Assembly (NCBI RefSeq): GCF_019352895.1
Contig: NZ_JAAAFX010000009.1
Location: 1,485,805-1,549,804, forward strand
DNA length: 64,000 nt
Source: Variovorax boronicumulans
GTDB taxonomy: Bacteria; Pseudomonadota; Gammaproteobacteria; Burkholderiales; Burkholderiaceae_C
Reading direction: 5' to 3'
Shown here: positions 44,534 to 51,857 of the stretch, piece after piece
Position numbering within the stretch: the stretch's first letter is position 1
How the letters are laid out: each line of letters begins with the position of its first letter
The notes under the pieces: generated by a model
Database searches by the model: none
Seen by the model: the letters and a program-made list of their open reading frames with translations, nothing else
What the model was told of the DNA's origin: nothing
Made by a program: the position numbers and the translations under genes

Positions 44534-44985
44534 GCCAGGCGCCCCGCCGCCAGCACCGTCGCGGTCTTGCGCACCGGGCTCGAGAGCACCAGCGAGGTCG
44601 TGACGCCGCCGTGCCGCGCGAGCGCGTCCACCACGCGCTCGAGGTCCTGCGGTTCGGCGATGGCACAGCGCACGATGAAGCAGTCCTCGCCGGTCACGCG
44701 GTCGGCCTCGAGCACTTCGGGCATGTCCTCGAACAGCTGGATGTAGGGGCGAATGCCCTCGTGCGTGGTCTGGATGCGGATGATCGCCTGCAGGCCGATG
44801 CCGATGGCGCGCAGGTTGACGCGTGCGCCGTAGCCCTCGATCACCCCCGCATCCTCGAGCTTGCGCACGCGCTCGCTCATCGCCGGTTGCGACAGCCCGA
44901 TGCGCTTGCCGATCGCGGCCAGGCTCTGACGCGCGTCGCGTTGCAGCGCTTCGAGGATCAGGCGGTCCTTCTTGTCCAGCTTCAT
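44530..44985 (-). CDS. Lrp/AsnC-family transcriptional regulator
   Basis: 151 residues: N-terminal helix-turn-helix (LDKKDRLILEALQRDARQSLAAIGKRIGLSQPAMSERVRKLED, in parts: IGKRIGLSQPAMSERVRKLED) and a C-terminal RAM (Lrp ligand) domain with VLEADRVTGEDCFIVRCAI. Lrp-type proteins respond to amino acids. It is divergent from the GST gene; the two are probably regulated together through palindromes in between. Stop codon overlaps that of the convergent AttH gene. Confidence 0.92.
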   Translation of the reverse strand: MKLDKKDRLILEALQRDARQSLAAIGKRIGLSQPAMSERVRKLEDAGVIEGYGARVNLRAIGIGLQAIIRIQTTHEGIRPYIQLFEDMPEVLEADRVTGEDCFIVRCAIAEPQDLERVVDALARHGGVTTSLVLSSPVRKTATVLAAGRLA

Positions 44986-45005
44986 GGGAATGAGGTGATG
45001 TGATG

Positions 45006-45043
45006 CCGATGATCCATCGGTTCGACAGGTCGATTTTCGATGG
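45006..45043. promoter_or_regulatory. Palindrome cluster between Lrp and GST genes
   Basis: CCGATG-ATC-CATCGG at 45006-45020 is a perfect 6-base inverted repeat. A third half-site, CGATGG, is at 45038-45043, facing CCATCG at 45014-45019. The block begins 20 bases upstream of the lrp-like start (44985) and suits an Lrp/AsnC operator. Assignment is by position and symmetry only. Confidence 0.5.
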
Positions 45044-45127
45044 CTTGCGCTGGGACGCGCGGCGTCCATTCTCTATCGTCGCAGCAGCCTCGCCATGTGG
45101 CGCGACGGCCCTTGCGAAAGATGGACC

Positions 45128-45736
45128 ATGGAACTCATCGGCATGCTCGACTCGCCCTACGTGCGGCGCGTGGCCGTCACACTGCACCTGCTGAAGCGGC
45201 CCTTCGTGCACCGGCCGATCTCGGTCTTTCGCACCTTCGAGCAGTTTCGCGCGATCAATCCGGTGGTGAAGGCCCCCACGCTGGTCTGCGCCGACGGCCA
45301 GACCCTGATGGACTCGACGCTGATCATCGACCACATCGAGACGGTCGCCGGACGCAGCCTGATGCCGGCCGATCCTGCGGCGCGCCAGCGCGCATTGCGG
45401 ATCGTCGGACTGGGGCTGGCGGTGTGCGAGAAGGCGGTGCAGATCGTCTACGAGCGCCAGCTCCGTCCGCCCGAGAAGCTGCACGCGCCCTGGATGGAAC
45501 GCGTGAAGCAGCAGCTGGATGCCGCCTGCGCGCAGCTGGAGGCCGAGCTTGCGGCGCAACCGTTGGCACGGGAGGCTGCGACCATCGACCAGGCCGGTGT
45601 GACCAGCGCCATCGCCTGGCGCTTCACGCAGGAGATGGTGCCCGGAGACGTCGACGTGCGGGCCCATCCTGCGACAGCCCGCCATGCGCGGGCGGCGGAA
45701 GGCCTCGACGCCTTCCTGGCCGCGCCCTTCGCCTGA
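45128..45736 (+). CDS. Glutathione S-transferase family protein
   Basis: 202 residues. Thioredoxin-fold N-terminus MELIGMLDSPYVRRVAVTLHL with SPYVRR at the GSH side, the cis-proline in VVKAPTLV and the GSH-carboxylate site DSTLIIDHIE, followed by a helical C-terminal domain. GST-like enzymes conjugate, isomerise or reduce electrophiles with glutathione. The ATG at 45128 is used; earlier in-frame starts have no homology. Divergent from Lrp; 24 bases from the convergent livM. Confidence 0.88.
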   Translation: MELIGMLDSPYVRRVAVTLHLLKRPFVHRPISVFRTFEQFRAINPVVKAPTLVCADGQTLMDSTLIIDHIETVAGRSLMPADPAARQRALRIVGLGLAVCEKAVQIVYERQLRPPEKLHAPWMERVKQQLDAACAQLEAELAAQPLAREAATIDQAGVTSAIAWRFTQEMVPGDVDVRAHPATARHARAAEGLDAFLAAPFA

Positions 45737-45760
45737 AGGGGCTGAAGGGCCGCGGGCGCC

Positions 45761-46750
45761 TCAGCCGCGCACGCGTGTCTTGCGCCTGTCGATGAACGCG
45801 ATGATCTCGCCCATGATCCCCTTGCGGAAGGCCAGCACGCAGATCACGAAGATCAGGCCCGTGACCATGGTCACCGACTCGCCCAGCGTGTTGAACCAGT
45901 CGACCGTGGTCAGGCGCGCCAGGAAGTTGCCCAGCTCGCCGATCTTGTTCTCCAGCAGCACCACCACGGCCGAGCCCACCAGCGGACCCGACAGCGTGCC
46001 CAGCCCGCCCACCAGCGTCATCAGGATCACCTGGCCCGAGGCGGTCCAGTGCACGTCCGACAGCGTGGCGAAGCCCAGCACCAGCGTCTTGAGCGAGCCC
46101 GCCAGGCCCGACAGCGCCGCCGAGATCACGAAGGCCAGCAGCTTGAAGCGGCTCACGTCGTAGCCCAGCGAGAGCGCGCGCGGCTCGTTCTCCTTGATGC
46201 CCTTCAACACCTGCCCGAAGGGCGAGTGGATGGTGCGCACGATCAGCAGGAAGGCCAGCACGACCACGACCAGCGCCACGTAGTACATCGTCAGGTCGTT
46301 CGACAGGTCGATCAGGCCGAACAGCTTGCCGCGCGGCACGCCCTGCAGGCCGTCCTCACCGCCGGTGAACCGGGCCTGCAGCGCGACGAAGAACATCATC
46401 TGTGCGAGCGCCAGCGTGATCATCGCGAAGTAGATGCCCTGGCGCCGGATGGCCAGGATGCCGAAGATCCAGCCCAGGAAGGCGCCGGTGAGCGTGCCCG
46501 CGAGCAGGCCCAGCTCGGGCGTCAGGCCCCAGACCTTGATCGCATGGCCGGCCACATAGGCCGAGCCGCCCAGGAAGGCCGCATGGCCGAAGGACAGCAG
46601 GCCGGTGTAGCCCAGCAGCAGGTTGAAGGCCGAGGCGAACAGCGCGAAGCACATGAGCTTCATCACGAACACCGGGTAGGCGCCGAAGGAAGGCGCCGCG
46701 ATCAGCGCGACGAGCAGCAGCAGGTAGATGACAAGAGAGAGCTTCTTCAT
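45761..46750 (-). CDS. livM: Branched-chain amino acid ABC transporter permease LivM
   Basis: 329 residues with about ten hydrophobic segments; the permease loop with ENEPRALSLGYDVSRFKLLAF (in parts: NEPRALSLGYDVSRFK) is the EAA-type ATPase contact. GGLGTLSGPLVGSAVV is the family's conserved C-terminal loop. Partner of LivH in the inner membrane. Last gene in the six-gene minus-strand liv operon; nine bases after livH. Substrate could be Leu/Ile/Val or amides and urea. Confidence 0.93.
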   Translation of the reverse strand: MKKLSLVIYLLLLVALIAAPSFGAYPVFVMKLMCFALFASAFNLLLGYTGLLSFGHAAFLGGSAYVAGHAIKVWGLTPELGLLAGTLTGAFLGWIFGILAIRRQGIYFAMITLALAQMMFFVALQARFTGGEDGLQGVPRGKLFGLIDLSNDLTMYYVALVVVVLAFLLIVRTIHSPFGQVLKGIKENEPRALSLGYDVSRFKLLAFVISAALSGLAGSLKTLVLGFATLSDVHWTASGQVILMTLVGGLGTLSGPLVGSAVVVLLENKIGELGNFLARLTTVDWFNTLGESVTMVTGLIFVICVLAFRKGIMGEIIAFIDRRKTRVRG

Positions 46751-46759
46751 GGCCGCTTC

Positions 46760-47635
46760 TTATTTTTCTTTGCCGAACAGGCCGGCGGGGCGGATGAGCA
46801 GCACGATGACCATGATCACGAACACGACGGTGGAGGAAGCCTCGGGGTAGAAGACCTTGGTGAAGCCCTCGATCACCCCCAGGCCCAGCCCGGTGAGGAT
46901 GGCGCCCATGATCGAGCCCATGCCGCCGATCACGACCACCGCGAACACCACGATGATCAGGTTCTGGCCCATCAGCGGCGAGACCTGGATCACCGGCGCG
47001 GCCAGCACGCCGGCGAAGGCGGCCAGTCCGGCGCCGAAGGCGTAGGTCAGCGTGATCATCAGCGGCACGTTGACGCCGAAGGCCTCGACCAGGCGCGGGT
47101 TCTCGGTGCCGGCGCGCAGGTAGGCGCCCAGGCGGGTCTTCTCGATCACGTACCAGGTGGCAAAGCACACGACCAGCGAGGCCACGACCACCCAGGCACG
47201 GTAGTTGGGCAGCACCATGAAGCCCAGGTCGGTGGCGCTGGACAGCGCCTCGGGCGCGTCGTACTGCAGGCCCGAGACGCCGTAGACCGAACGGAACACG
47301 CCCTCGATCAGCAGCGTGAGGCCCAGCGTGAGCAGCAGGCCGTAGAGGTGGTCGAGCTTGTAGATCCAGCGCAGCAGCAGGCGCTCGATCAGCACGCCGA
47401 AGGCGCCGACGACGATCGGGGCCGCGATCAGCATCACCCAGTAGTTGACGCCCAGGTACTCCATCGCCATCCATGTCAGGACGGCGCCGAGCATGAACAG
47501 CGCGCCGTGCGCGAAGTTGATGACGTTGAGCAGGCCGAAGATCACCGCCAGCCCGAGGCTGAGGATGGCATAGAACGAGCCGTTCACCAGCCCCAGGAGG
47601 AGCTGGCTCAGCAGGCCGGGAAGGGAGATGGTCAT
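46760..47635 (-). CDS. livH: Branched-chain amino acid ABC transporter permease LivH
   Basis: 291 residues. Opens with LLLGLVNGSFYAILSLGLAVIFGLLNVINFAHG (in parts: SLGLAVIFGLLNVINFAHG), the LivH signature with NFAHG, and has GVNVPLMITLTYAFGAGLAAFAGVLAAP (in parts: AFGAGLAAFAGVLAAP) as the ATPase-contact region, then GGMGSIMGAILTGLGLG. Forms the channel with LivM. Follows the binding-protein gene with a 42-base spacer that holds a stem-loop. Confidence 0.93.
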   Translation of the reverse strand: MTISLPGLLSQLLLGLVNGSFYAILSLGLAVIFGLLNVINFAHGALFMLGAVLTWMAMEYLGVNYWVMLIAAPIVVGAFGVLIERLLLRWIYKLDHLYGLLLTLGLTLLIEGVFRSVYGVSGLQYDAPEALSSATDLGFMVLPNYRAWVVVASLVVCFATWYVIEKTRLGAYLRAGTENPRLVEAFGVNVPLMITLTYAFGAGLAAFAGVLAAPVIQVSPLMGQNLIIVVFAVVVIGGMGSIMGAILTGLGLGVIEGFTKVFYPEASSTVVFVIMVIVLLIRPAGLFGKEK

Positions 47636-47652
47636 AGAGGTCTCAACGAACC

Positions 47653-47670
47653 CGGGCGCCGGAGCGCCCG
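47653..47670 (-). terminator. Stem-loop between binding-protein gene and livH
   Basis: Perfect 7-base stem CGGGCGC / GCGCCCG with a CGGA loop, eight bases after the binding-protein stop. Without a U-tract it is more likely an mRNA stabiliser or leaky terminator. It could set a high ratio of binding protein to permease, as seen for other ABC importers. Confidence 0.45.
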
Positions 47671-47677
47671 CGGAAAA

Positions 47678-48874
47678 TCACTTCCACAGCGCGCACTTGC
47701 TCTCGGCCTTGGTCGTGTAGACGTCCTCGCCCTTGAGCTTCTGCACCACCTTGTAGTAGTCCCAGGGCTCCTTGGACTCGGCCGGCGACTTGACCTGCAT
47801 CAGGTACATGTCGTGCACGAAGCGGCCGTCGGCACGCACCGTGCCCTTGGCATAGAAGTCGTCGATCGGCGTCTTCTTGATCTGCGCCATGACCGTGTCG
47901 GCATCGATGCTCTTGGCGGCCTGCACGGCCTTCAGGTAGGTCATGGTGGCGGAGTAGTCGGCGGCCTGGATGTCGGTGGGCATGCGCTTGGTCTTCTCGA
48001 AGAAGCGCCGGCCGAAGGCGCGCGTCTTGTCGTCGAGGTTCCAGTCCCAGCTGGTGGTGAGCAGCAGGCCTTCGGTGTTCTTCAGGCCCAGGCTGTGCAC
48101 GTCGGTCACGAAGACCAGCAGGCCGACCATCTTCATGCTCTTGGTGATGCCGAATTCCTTGGCCGCCTTGATCGCGTTGATGGTGTCGCCGCCCGCGTTG
48201 GCCAGCGCCAGCACCTGCGCCTTGGAGTTCTGCGCCTGCAGCAGGAAGGACGAGAAGTCGGAGGTGTTGAGCGGATGCTTGACGCTGCCCACCACGGTGC
48301 CGCCCTTCTCCTTCACGACCTTGGTGGCATCGGCTTCCAGCGCCTGGCCGAAGGCATAGTCGGCGGTCAGGAAGAACCAGCTCTTGTCGCCGCGCGCGAT
48401 CACCGCGCTGCCCGTGCCCTTGGCCAGTGCCACGGTGTCGTAGGCGTAGTGCACGGTGTAGGGGCTGCACTGTTCGTTGGTGAGCGCCGAGCTGCCGGCG
48501 CCGTTGACGATGAACACGCGCTTCTTCTCCTGCGCCACCTTGGCCATGGCCAGGCCGGTGCCCGAGCTGGTGCCGCCGAACAGCATCGTCAGGCCCTGCG
48601 TGTCGATCCACTCGCGCGCCTTGGAGGCCGCGATGTCAGCCTTGTTCTGGTGGTCGGCCTGCAGCAGCTCGATGGGCATGCCGTTGACCTTGCCGCCGAA
48701 ATCGTCGATGGCCATCTGGATCGCGAGGGCACCGTTCTTGCCCTCCACGTCGGCGTAGAGACTCGACATGTCGGTGATGAAACCGATCTTGACCTTCTCC
48801 TGGGCCTGCGCGGCGCCGGCGGCCGCGAGGCAGGTTGCGACGAAGCAGGCAGAGGCGATGAGCGTGCGTTTCAT
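47678..48874 (-). CDS. Branched-chain amino acid/amide ABC substrate-binding protein, copy B
   Basis: 398 residues with a signal peptide (cleavage near AAQAQ-EK). Type I periplasmic binding protein of the LivK/UrtA/amide group: EKVKIGFITDMSSLYADVEGKNG (in parts: KIGFITDMSSLYAD), DHQNKADIAASKAREWID, EQCSPYTVHYAYDTVALAKGT and HPLNTSDFSSFLLQAQNSKAQ (in parts: DFSSFLLQAQNSKAQ). The protein is highly similar to its upstream neighbour along the whole length and has the same size. Likely ligand classes are amides, urea, or branched amino acids; not decidable. Confidence 0.9.
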   Translation of the reverse strand: MKRTLIASACFVATCLAAAGAAQAQEKVKIGFITDMSSLYADVEGKNGALAIQMAIDDFGGKVNGMPIELLQADHQNKADIAASKAREWIDTQGLTMLFGGTSSGTGLAMAKVAQEKKRVFIVNGAGSSALTNEQCSPYTVHYAYDTVALAKGTGSAVIARGDKSWFFLTADYAFGQALEADATKVVKEKGGTVVGSVKHPLNTSDFSSFLLQAQNSKAQVLALANAGGDTINAIKAAKEFGITKSMKMVGLLVFVTDVHSLGLKNTEGLLLTTSWDWNLDDKTRAFGRRFFEKTKRMPTDIQAADYSATMTYLKAVQAAKSIDADTVMAQIKKTPIDDFYAKGTVRADGRFVHDMYLMQVKSPAESKEPWDYYKVVQKLKGEDVYTTKAESKCALWK

Positions 48875-48931
48875 GGGATGGTTCTCTGGGTTGACTGGAG
48901 GTGGAAAGGGGTCTGGTGCCGCGTCAGCGGC

Positions 48932-50128
48932 TTATTTCCAGAGGGCGCACTTGGTTTCGGCCTTGGTGGTGAAGACCTGGTCGCCCGGCAGCGTCTTGAG
49001 CACCTTCAGGTAGTCCCAGGGCTTCTTGGATTCGGCGGGCGACTTCACCTCGACCAGGTACATGTCGTGGATGAAGCTGCCGTCGGCGCGGATCTGGCCC
49101 TTGCCGTAGAAGTCGTCGATCTTCACGCTCTTGAGCTGCGCCATCACCTTGTCGGAGTCGGTGGTCTTGGCGGCAGCCACGGCCTTGAGGTAGGTCATGG
49201 TGGCCGAGTAGTCGGCGGCCTGCACGTCGGTCGGCATGCGCTTGGTCTTCTCGAAGAAGCGGTTGGCGAACTTGCGCGTGTCGTCGTTCAGGTCCCAGTA
49301 CCAGCTGGTGGTGTGCAGCAGGCCTTCGGTGTTCTTCAGGCCCAGGCTGTGGATGTCGCTCAGGAAGACCAGCAGGCCGGCGGTCTTCATGGTCTTGTTG
49401 ATGCCGAACTCGCGGGCCGCCTTGATCGAGTTGACGGTGTCGCCGCCCGCGTTGGCCAGGCCCAGGATCTGCGCCTTGGAGTTCTGTGCCTGCAGCAGGA
49501 AGGACGAGAAGTCCGATGCGTTCAGCGGATGGCGCACCGAACCCACCACGGTGCCGCCCTTCTCCTTCACGACCTTCGTGGTGTCGGCTTCGAGTGCATG
49601 GCCGAAGGCGTAGTCGGCGGTCAGGAAGAACCAGCTCTTGCCGCCGCGGTCGACCACGGCCGCGCCCGTGCCCTTGGCCAGCGCCACCGTGTCGTAGGCG
49701 TAGTGGATGGTGTACGGGCTGCACTGCTCGTTGGTGAGCACCGAGCTGCCCGCGCCGTTGTTGAAGTACACGCGCTTCTTCTCTTCCGCCACCTTGGCGG
49801 TGGCCAGCGCCACGCCCGAGTTGGTGCCGCCGAAGACCATGGTCACGCCGGCGGTGTCGATCCATTCGCGGGCCTTGGAGGCGGCGATGTCGGCCTTGTT
49901 CTGGTGATCGGCCACCAGCAGTTCGATGGGCTGGCCCAGCGCCTTGCCGCCGAAGTCGTCGATGGCCATCTGGATCGCGGTGGCGCCACCCTTGCCTTCG
50001 AGGTCGGCATAGAGGCTCGACAGGTCGGTGACGAAGCCGATCTTCACTTTTTCCTGCGCCTGTGCAGCGCCTGCGCCCAGCGCAAGGATGCCGATGGCGG
50101 TCGCGATGAGGCCGAGTTTCTTGTTCAT
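48932..50128 (-). CDS. Branched-chain amino acid/amide ABC substrate-binding protein, copy A
   Basis: 398 residues, tandem paralogue of the next gene. Signal peptide ends GAAQAQ-EK. Same motif series: KIGFVTDLSSLYADLEGKGG, DHQNKADIAASKAREWIDT, EQCSPYTIHYAYDTVALAKG, HPLNASDFSSFLLQAQNSKAQ (in parts). Differences between the copies cluster around the ligand cleft and the C-terminal tail (for example KTTDSDKVMAQLKS against the SIDADTVMAQIKK of copy B), so they may have different ligands. A good Shine-Dalgarno AGGAGA lies eight bases before the ATG. Sits between livF and copy B. Confidence 0.9.
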   Translation of the reverse strand: MNKKLGLIATAIGILALGAGAAQAQEKVKIGFVTDLSSLYADLEGKGGATAIQMAIDDFGGKALGQPIELLVADHQNKADIAASKAREWIDTAGVTMVFGGTNSGVALATAKVAEEKKRVYFNNGAGSSVLTNEQCSPYTIHYAYDTVALAKGTGAAVVDRGGKSWFFLTADYAFGHALEADTTKVVKEKGGTVVGSVRHPLNASDFSSFLLQAQNSKAQILGLANAGGDTVNSIKAAREFGINKTMKTAGLLVFLSDIHSLGLKNTEGLLHTTSWYWDLNDDTRKFANRFFEKTKRMPTDVQAADYSATMTYLKAVAAAKTTDSDKVMAQLKSVKIDDFYGKGQIRADGSFIHDMYLVEVKSPAESKKPWDYLKVLKTLPGDQVFTTKAETKCALWK

Positions 50129-50193
50129 GGTGCTGTCTCCTGGAGGAATAGGTATGGGACGGAAGAGGATGCTGCGAGCCGGTGCGCGCGGGC

Positions 50194-50901
50194 TCAGACG
50201 CCGAGCAGTTCGGTGAGCACCGGCATCCGGGCCTCGAGCTCGGCGGCGCCGAAGGTCAGTGCGATGCGGCCGTGCTCCATCACGTAGAAGCGGTCGGCCA
50301 GCGGCGCCGCGAAACGGAAGTTCTGCTCGACCATCACGATGGTGTAGCCCTTGGCGCGCAGCGTGGTGATCATGCGCGCCAGCGCCTGCACGATCACCGG
50401 CGCCAGCCCTTCGGAGATCTCGTCGAGCAGCAGCAGCTTGGCGCCCGTGCGCAGGATGCGCGCCACCGCCAGCATCTGCTGCTCGCCGCCCGACAGCCGC
50501 GTGCCCTGGCTGTGGCGGCGCTCCGCCAGGTTGGGGAACATCGCGTAGATCTCGTCGACCGACATGCCCGGCCCGGCACCCTTGAGTTCGGGCGGCAGCA
50601 GCAGGTTCTCCTCGCACGACAGGCTCGCGAAGATGCCGCGCTCCTCTGGGCAGTAGCCGATGCCCAGGTGGGCGATGCGGTGCGTGGCCATGGCGATGGT
50701 CTCGACGCCGTTGACCCGGATGCTGCCCTTGCGCGCGCCGGTCAGGCCCATCACCGCGCGCATGGTCGTGGTGCGGCCCGCGCCGTTGCGGCCCAGCAGC
50801 GTGACGACCTCGCCCGGCTGCACCACCAGGTCGACGCCGTGCAGCACGTGCGATTCGCCGTACCAGGCCTGAAGCCCTTTGATTTCCAATGCGGCGGTCA
50901 T
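50194..50901 (-). CDS. livF: ABC transporter ATP-binding protein LivF
   Basis: 235 residues. Signature LSGGEQQMLAVARIL, Walker B LLLDEISEGLAP, H-loop MVEQNF. The Walker A reads GRNGAGRTTTM: the invariant lysine is arginine (R43). This is discussed as a finding; I believe the same change is common in LivF of Burkholderiales, so the protein is probably functional. One base separates it from livG. Confidence 0.92.
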   Translation of the reverse strand: MTAALEIKGLQAWYGESHVLHGVDLVVQPGEVVTLLGRNGAGRTTTMRAVMGLTGARKGSIRVNGVETIAMATHRIAHLGIGYCPEERGIFASLSCEENLLLPPELKGAGPGMSVDEIYAMFPNLAERRHSQGTRLSGGEQQMLAVARILRTGAKLLLLDEISEGLAPVIVQALARMITTLRAKGYTIVMVEQNFRFAAPLADRFYVMEHGRIALTFGAAELEARMPVLTELLGV

Positions 50902-50902
50902 G

Positions 50903-51673
50903 TCAGTGGGCCCCTTGCAGTTGGCCGTCCGTCGTGCCCATGTAGGCCTCCATGACCTGCGGGTTCTTCGAGACGACCGCGTACGGCCCTTCGGCCAGCA
51001 CCGCGCCGCGCTGCAGCACCGTGATGGTGTCGGCGATGGTCGAGACCACGCTCATGTTGTGCTCGACCATCAGGATGGTGCGGCCCACCGAGACGCGCTT
51101 GATCAGCTCCGCCACCCGGTGCACGTCCTCGTGGCCCATGCCCTGCGTGGGTTCGTCGAGCAGCATCAGCTCGGGCTCCATCGCCAGCGTGGTGGCGATC
51201 TCCAGCGCGCGCTTGCGGCCATAGGGCAGGTTCACCGTCAGCTCGTCGGCCAGATCGTCCAGGCCGACCTCGGCCAGCAGGCCGCGCGCACGGATGTCCA
51301 GCGGCTTGAGCGACCGCTCGCTCTTCCAGAAGTGGTAGGAGGTGCCCAGCGCGCGCTGCAGACCCAGGCGCACGTTCTCCAGCAGGGTGAGGTGCGGGAA
51401 CACCGCCGAGATCTGGAACGAGCGGATGATGCCGCGCCGCGCGATCTGAGCGGGGCGTTCGCGGGTGATGTCTTCGCCGTTGAAGAGGATGGTGCCCGAG
51501 GTGGGCTCCAGGAACTTCGTGAGCAGGTTGAAGCAGGTGGTCTTGCCCGCGCCGTTGGGGCCGATCAGCGCGTGGATCGACCCACGCACTACCTTCAGGT
51601 CGACCTTGCTGACGGCTGTGAAGCCCTTGAATTCCTTGGTGAGCGCGCGGGTCTCGAGAATGATGTCGCTCAT
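50903..51673 (-). CDS. livG: ABC transporter ATP-binding protein LivG
   Basis: 256 residues from ATG 51673 (MSDIILETRALTKEFKGF); an in-frame ATG at 51700 would add nine residues. Walker A GPNGAGKTT, Q-loop IRSFQISAVFPHLTLLENV, signature LPYGRKRALEIATTLA (the usual LivG form), Walker B LLLDEPTQGMG and H-loop MVEHNM. First gene of the liv operon. No convincing -10/-35 or Shine-Dalgarno is seen upstream. Confidence 0.92.
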   Translation of the reverse strand: MSDIILETRALTKEFKGFTAVSKVDLKVVRGSIHALIGPNGAGKTTCFNLLTKFLEPTSGTILFNGEDITRERPAQIARRGIIRSFQISAVFPHLTLLENVRLGLQRALGTSYHFWKSERSLKPLDIRARGLLAEVGLDDLADELTVNLPYGRKRALEIATTLAMEPELMLLDEPTQGMGHEDVHRVAELIKRVSVGRTILMVEHNMSVVSTIADTITVLQRGAVLAEGPYAVVSKNPQVMEAYMGTTDGQLQGAH

Positions 51674-51857
51674 CTCGCGCGGGCGTCCAGGGGGAGGCAT
51701 TGAAAGTCGGTCATGCGATCGGTCCGTGCGCCCACTGTGAGCGCGACCGAATTGTTCGCGGAGCCTCTTCCCCTGCCTACTGGGGCAAATGCCTATGCTG
51801 CACTGCAACCCGGGTGCGTTGTGGCACCCGGGTTGTCAGCGCCGTGTCAGTTCATGC
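51674..51857. promoter_or_regulatory. Intergenic region between livG and emrB-like genes
   Basis: 184 bases between two minus-strand units. It holds a terminator-like stem for emrB-like (listed separately) and a smaller repeat CCCC-AGTAGGCA-GGGG when read on the minus strand. The livG promoter must lie here but I cannot point to it. Confidence 0.3.
51806..51835 (-). terminator. Strong 12-base stem-loop after the efflux operon
   Basis: CAACCCGGGTGC / GCACCCGGGTTG is a perfect 12-base inverted repeat with a six-base loop, 22 bases after the stop of the emrB-like gene. Stable enough to stop transcription, although no U-run follows in either direction. Confidence 0.6.

Noticed and set aside
46049..50287. 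Long open frame of about 1,400 codons on the plus strand across the liv operon
   Set aside because: It is antisense to well-supported Liv genes. Its protein is rich in His, Asp, Arg and Gly with no domain, which is expected opposite very GC-rich coding DNA.
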